Shown: piece by piece, positions 59,513 to 64,000 of the stretch
Numbering within the stretch: position 1 is the first letter of the stretch
How the letters are laid out: each line of letters opens with the position of its first letter
Assembly: GCF_051020985.1 (NCBI RefSeq)
Contig: NC_135000.1
Coordinates: 25,078,784-25,142,783 of the forward strand
Source of the DNA: Nomia melanderi
Lineage: Eukaryota > Arthropoda > Insecta > Hymenoptera > Halictidae
Direction: 5' to 3'
Length of the DNA: 64,000 nucleotides
Translations under genes and position numbers: made by a program
Notes under the pieces: model-generated
Database searches by the model: none
What the model was told of the DNA's origin: nothing
Seen by the model: only the letters and a program-made list of their open reading frames with translations

Positions 59513-60426
59513 ATGCGTATTAACATGTACATAAGAAGAATACTTACAAATTTCGTAAAAAAATATAATAATTCATATTTCAATTTAATAAAACGACACC
59601 AAAATGTACTTTCGCATTGTATAGAAAGAAATGACTTTCCTTCATTAGTCCCATTACGTTTATCACAATATTCAAGTAATAGTCCATTAAAATGTTGGAA
59701 TTGTAATTCTATATACAAGTCCGAACTATTTTGTTCAAAATGCAAAACATTACAAGAACCACCCGAAAATTTAACGTATTTCGATTTAATGGGTATTCCC
59801 AAAAGCTATGACATAACAGTTGTGGAACTTCAAAGAAAATACAAAGAGCTTCAAAAGCAATTACACCCTGATAAATTTGGTAACAAGTCTGAGGCATGTT
59901 TTATTTATTGTATTAATTGTGTCAGCTAGTACACAGAACTATTCCTTATAAATTTTTCTATTTCATTTTTACAGAAAGAAAAACAACTATCTGAAAATTT
60001 ATCATCATTGGTAAATAAAGCGTATAATACTTTATTAAACCCCTTGCAAAGAGGTCTATACATGTTAGAATTGAATAATATAACAATACCAGAGGGAACA
60101 GATAATATGAATCCAGAATTTTTAATGGAAATAATGGAGAGAAATGAAGAAATAGAGGATGCATTGAATGATCACACAAAGATTAAAAAATTGGCAAAAC
60201 AAAATGAAGAAATATTAAATAGTTTGACAATGTAACACCACTTTTTTAAAAAAGAAATATGATAATTTATTATGAATTAATGAAGATACTTTTCAGGGAT
60301 ATTGCGAAAGCATTTCAAGAAGAAGATATTAAAAAAGCAGAAGTCCACCTTATACGAATGAAATATTATAATAGTATTAACAATAGATTTAAAAAACTAA
60401 AACATGATTTAGGTATAGTAGAATGA
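59513..60426 (+). CDS. Hsc20: Iron-sulfur cluster co-chaperone HscB (HSC20), mitochondrial
   Basis: J-protein that brings the ISCU scaffold to the mitochondrial Hsp70 and stimulates transfer of new Fe-S clusters. Exons 59513-59893, 59975-60231 and 60297-60426 give 768 nt and 255 residues (human 235). Residues 1-50 are basic and hydroxyl-rich, fitting a targeting presequence; Met5 is an alternative start. Cys61, Cys64, Cys74 and Cys77 form the CWNC...CSKC zinc knuckle of animal HscB. A J-domain follows with YFDLMGIP and the essential HPD at 118-120. The C-terminal HscB helices (NKAYNTLLNPLQRGLYMLEL, PEFLMEIMERNEEIEDA, IRMKYYNSINN) bind ISCU. The first intron uses a GC donor (GAG|GCATGT). GT alternatives upstream give frames that stop, whereas GC-AG gives a gap-free match to the human protein. 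The second intron is only 65 bp. Confidence 0.93.
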
Positions 60427-60431
60427 ATAAA
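60426..60431 (+). promoter_or_regulatory. Polyadenylation hexamer overlapping the HscB stop codon
   Basis: The A of the TGA stop is the first base of AATAAA. If used, the 3' UTR would be only about 15-30 nt. A second AATAAA at 60585-60590 could serve a longer form. Confidence 0.35.
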
Positions 60432-60617
60432 AACTCTGCCTAATAGAATGTAAATTATAAGTGTACACCAATTTTAATTTATAAATATGTGTTTAATATA
60501 AAAGTCATACTATAATGTAGTAGTTTGTTACTTACAAAATATCTTATTAATGTATCAACATTTTTTTTAAATATAATGTTATACAATAAAAATAACATGA
60601 TAGGAAAAATTTCAATG

Positions 60618-61326
<709 letters not shown>

Positions 61327-62714
61327 ATTTTAATAGGCTAATCCTACTTCCAGAAGTGTTCCAGTGAATTAATTATGTATTGTAAACATTGCCATTTACA
61401 CGTATGAAGATTATCTATAAACGTTTATGCCGCTTGTAACACGAGGGTACTATCTTTTATTTTCATTGATTAGTAAAAGAGAGAAGTAAGCAAAAAGTTC
61501 AATTTTGATAGATTTAAGAATGTTTGAAAGTACTTAAATAGTGAAATAATTTTGTTCAAATTCAACAATTATAATGTAATTTTTCTAATTTGAGTTAGCT
61601 GCAATTATTATTAATAATTGAATGCTAACATTCCTATCTAAGAAGAATTTATTTTATTCGTTTGAAGTTGATAAAAAAATTGATACGTTTAAATACAAAA
61701 TGAAATATCTGCGTTCAAGAGCATTTTTATAAAATACGTACTTTTAAAGTGATTTTAACATTATTTAATATACTTGTCATTATTTTGTTAAATTAAAACA
61801 ATGTAAATTACGAATTAAGAATTACTGTATCTTTGTTTATTCAATTTCAAATAAAAGTATCTGTTGGAGGTCTATATTTTTCTACATACTTTATGGACAT
61901 TGATGCAACGTAACACGTGTTGGGTCGAGTACGTTTATTTAAAGAGAGAGAAGACGTAGTAGTTTCACCAGAAACACGGAATTTTCGTCACTGATTCGTA
62001 AGGTCAATTTAATATTAATAGTAAATTTTCTAGCATATCAGATGGAAGTACAGTTTCAGCGAGAGTGCAATATCACAATAAATAAATAATTACCAGGAGA
62101 CTGAGTTGTGATATTTCAGGAACAATCGCTCACGGCACGACCTGGTACGACAAGAATGAGCTGGCATAATTCGTTGTGCTCATTATTTCGATGTATTCGT
62201 TTCTCATTATTTAATATATGTCGTAATGGTGCCGTTTGCTTTGTTTCTGATTACTGATCACAACAATCCTACTGTAAATTACTAGCCTGCTACTCAACAC
62301 GATTTACCTAACCTGCGTTATTATGGTTTATAACCTAATTAATACCTATAACATATTGTTGTCCAGTTCCATTGTGAAATGAAATCAATCGTTTTGCGTG
62401 TCTGTATACATATTAATAATATAATGCAACAAATTGTGTATGCATAATACGATCGAAATTTCTTTGTTTGAATATTTACATGAGTTTATGTATTAAAAAA
62501 ACAAACAAACAAGGTACCTATTGGTAGGTGTAGATGTGGATAGATTAGATAGGCGCCGATTTAAGACATTAATCAGAATACATTTTTTAGAATCAATATT
62601 TTTATTTTTAAACTGTTTATCCTTCTTGAATAATTTTTAAATATTAAACGTTTTATAAGTAATTAGATATAAAAAGATTGATTTATGAAAATGTGTTCCC
62701 TTATATTATTTCAG
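61327..62714. other. Intergenic between Ak6 and the BTG-family gene; probably holds the BTG 5' non-coding exon
   Basis: AT-rich DNA with no coding exon. An acceptor (TATTATTTCAG) at 62701-62714 implies that the BTG-family transcript has at least one upstream non-coding exon. The first-exon donor could not be placed confidently. Confidence 0.5.
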
Positions 62715-62969
62715 ACGAGAATAATATAGGCAATTGGTACGAATAAAATACACCAAAGAAGGAAGAATATAGCACAGCACAGATTGTTTTACAAAACAAA
62801 AAAACACCATAGATCACAAAAGATTCAAGCATTGCTGTGGTGCAGAAGGGCTCTATGTGCTCCACATCAGTTTCAGCAAATGGTACTTTAGTTTTCAAAA
62901 ATATTGTGTCACGGCATCAAAGGAAGAATTCATTTGGAAATTATAAGTTTGGTGTACGACAGAGGCAAT

Positions 62970-63889
62970 ATGCGCAACGAAATCACTGCAGCAGTACTAT
63001 TCTTAGTACAGCTGATAGAAAAAAACGAAAAATTTAGTCCTGATCAATTGGAATGTTTTAAGCGACGTTTGGTCGAGTTATTGACAGAACGTTTCAAGAA
63101 TCATTGGTTCCCAGACAAGCCATTTAAAGGTCAAGGTTATCGTTGTATTCGTGTAAATGGTCATAATCGGAGGGATGCAACTTTGGAGAGTGCTGCTAAT
63201 GCTGCTGGTGTCAAATACGAAGATCTATCTTTACCAGTAGAATTAACGCTTTGGGTTGATCCCAATGAAGTTTGCTGTCGATTCGGAGAAAGTAAAGGGT
63301 CCTATTGCACATTGGCATCGTTCGATGACAAAGAAAATACTGTACCAATTTTCCAAGGAAGCAATGAAGGATTAGAAAAGGAAAACAAACAGTCTGAGGG
63401 ACAGACTAAAATACAGGTAAATATACATTACTATATACTACTTAATATAAATTAATTTGGTTTTAGATAATGATGTGAATGATTATAAAAATTGGAAATA
63501 TCATAAAAATAATAAATATGTCTGTTTTCCTACAGAAATCCCCTTTGACTACTAATACAGAGCAGCAACAAAAATCAAAACCGCTAAGTTCTGCTAATCA
63601 AAACCAACAGCATAGCAATAATGGTACAGGTAGGAGACGCAATTTGAATAGCCCCAGACTACATCTTAATAGAAATCGTTCGTGGTTTGGTCACTCCTTC
63701 AGTATGGGATATGGTCCTCATCCAATAAGTCAACCATGGTATAACATTATGCCCCCCCATTTTTTGGGTGGTCCATCTCCACCTCCTTTCATGGGTCATA
63801 GAGGAAACAAATGGATCCATCCACCCTCCTATCCGACAGGACCTACCCGTTTCCACCATTGGTCTCCCAAAGCTGCTCTTAAAGTATGA
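62970..63889 (+). CDS. BTG/Tob-family antiproliferative protein, BTG3 (B9.15) type
   Basis: BTG/Tob proteins bind the CAF1 subunit of the CCR4-NOT deadenylase and restrain proliferation by promoting mRNA decay. Two exons, 62970-63416 and 63536-63889, join in phase 0 to give 801 nt and 266 residues. The start MRNEITAAVLF was chosen because BTG proteins begin MKxEI; the open frame upstream has no ATG. Box A lies at ~43-63 (KNHWFPDKPFKGQGYRCIRV) and box B at ~88-107 (LPVELTLWVDPNEVCCRFGE). These flank the APRO domain. The Cys pair in EVCCRFGE and the short linker are BTG3/BTG4-like rather than Tob-like. Residues after ~150 are Gln/Asn-, then Pro/His-rich (PPHFLGGPSPPPF, NKWIHPPSYP), again BTG3-like, and likely disordered. 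It lacks an obvious PAM2 motif, unlike Tob. Confidence 0.93.
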
Positions 63890-64000
63890 ACAAATCCTCC
63901 TTACGAAAGTAGTTAAGAAATCTGTTCCTTTGTATAAAAAGAAAAAAAGTGTAAAATTGTGTTGTCGATTTGAAAATTTTATATTTGAGTCTAAAGATAC
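63890..64000 (+). other. Start of the BTG-family 3' UTR
   Basis: AT-rich sequence directly after the TGA. No AATAAA is present before the window ends, so the transcript continues beyond it. Confidence 0.5.

Overview
The window reads as nuclear DNA of an insect, most likely a hymenopteran and probably a bee. Every recognisable gene has short GT-AG introns, and the predicted proteins look insect-like. GC-rich patches alternate with AT-rich DNA. Short TTAA-flanked transposon remnants are abundant. No prokaryotic operon, CRISPR array, rRNA or convincing tRNA was seen.

Layout. From 1 to 33.8 kb I find no protein-coding exon. This stretch holds at least seven families of ~200-250 bp inverted-repeat elements bounded by TTAA (piggyBac-type MITEs), some nested or tandemly amplified. 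It also holds a 174-bp tandem repeat whose minus strand stays open for 276 codons, an AT-rich ~28-bp repeat, a ~205-215-bp repeat and a foldback element. Its position suggests it is mostly a large intron of the gene that follows, but that is inference. From 33.8 to 40.9 kb lie the eleven 3'-terminal coding exons of dystrophin (+), joining in one frame for 749 codons: end of the last spectrin repeat, WW, EF-hand region, ZZ finger, coiled coil and a C-terminal tail. The 3' UTR probably ends near 42.1 kb. From 42.1 to 46.1 kb is an intergenic region without visible genes.

From 46.6 to 57.5 kb is a calponin/transgelin-family gene of the Chd64 type (+, four coding exons, ~10-kb first intron). It converges tail-to-tail on a compact cluster: mRpS6 (-), which is head-to-head with the mitochondrial Fe-S co-chaperone HscB/HSC20 (+); then AK6 adenylate kinase (-); then a BTG/Tob-family gene of BTG3 type (+) that ends near the window edge.

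Biology. Dystrophin and the calponin-like protein both belong to the actin-linked muscle cytoskeleton. mRpS6 and HscB are both mitochondrial and share a 370-bp divergent promoter interval. The most unusual observations are the density and nesting of several TTAA-flanked element families, the open 174-bp repeat, a stop-containing 12-nt candidate microexon near the dystrophin C-terminus, and a GC-AG intron in HscB.
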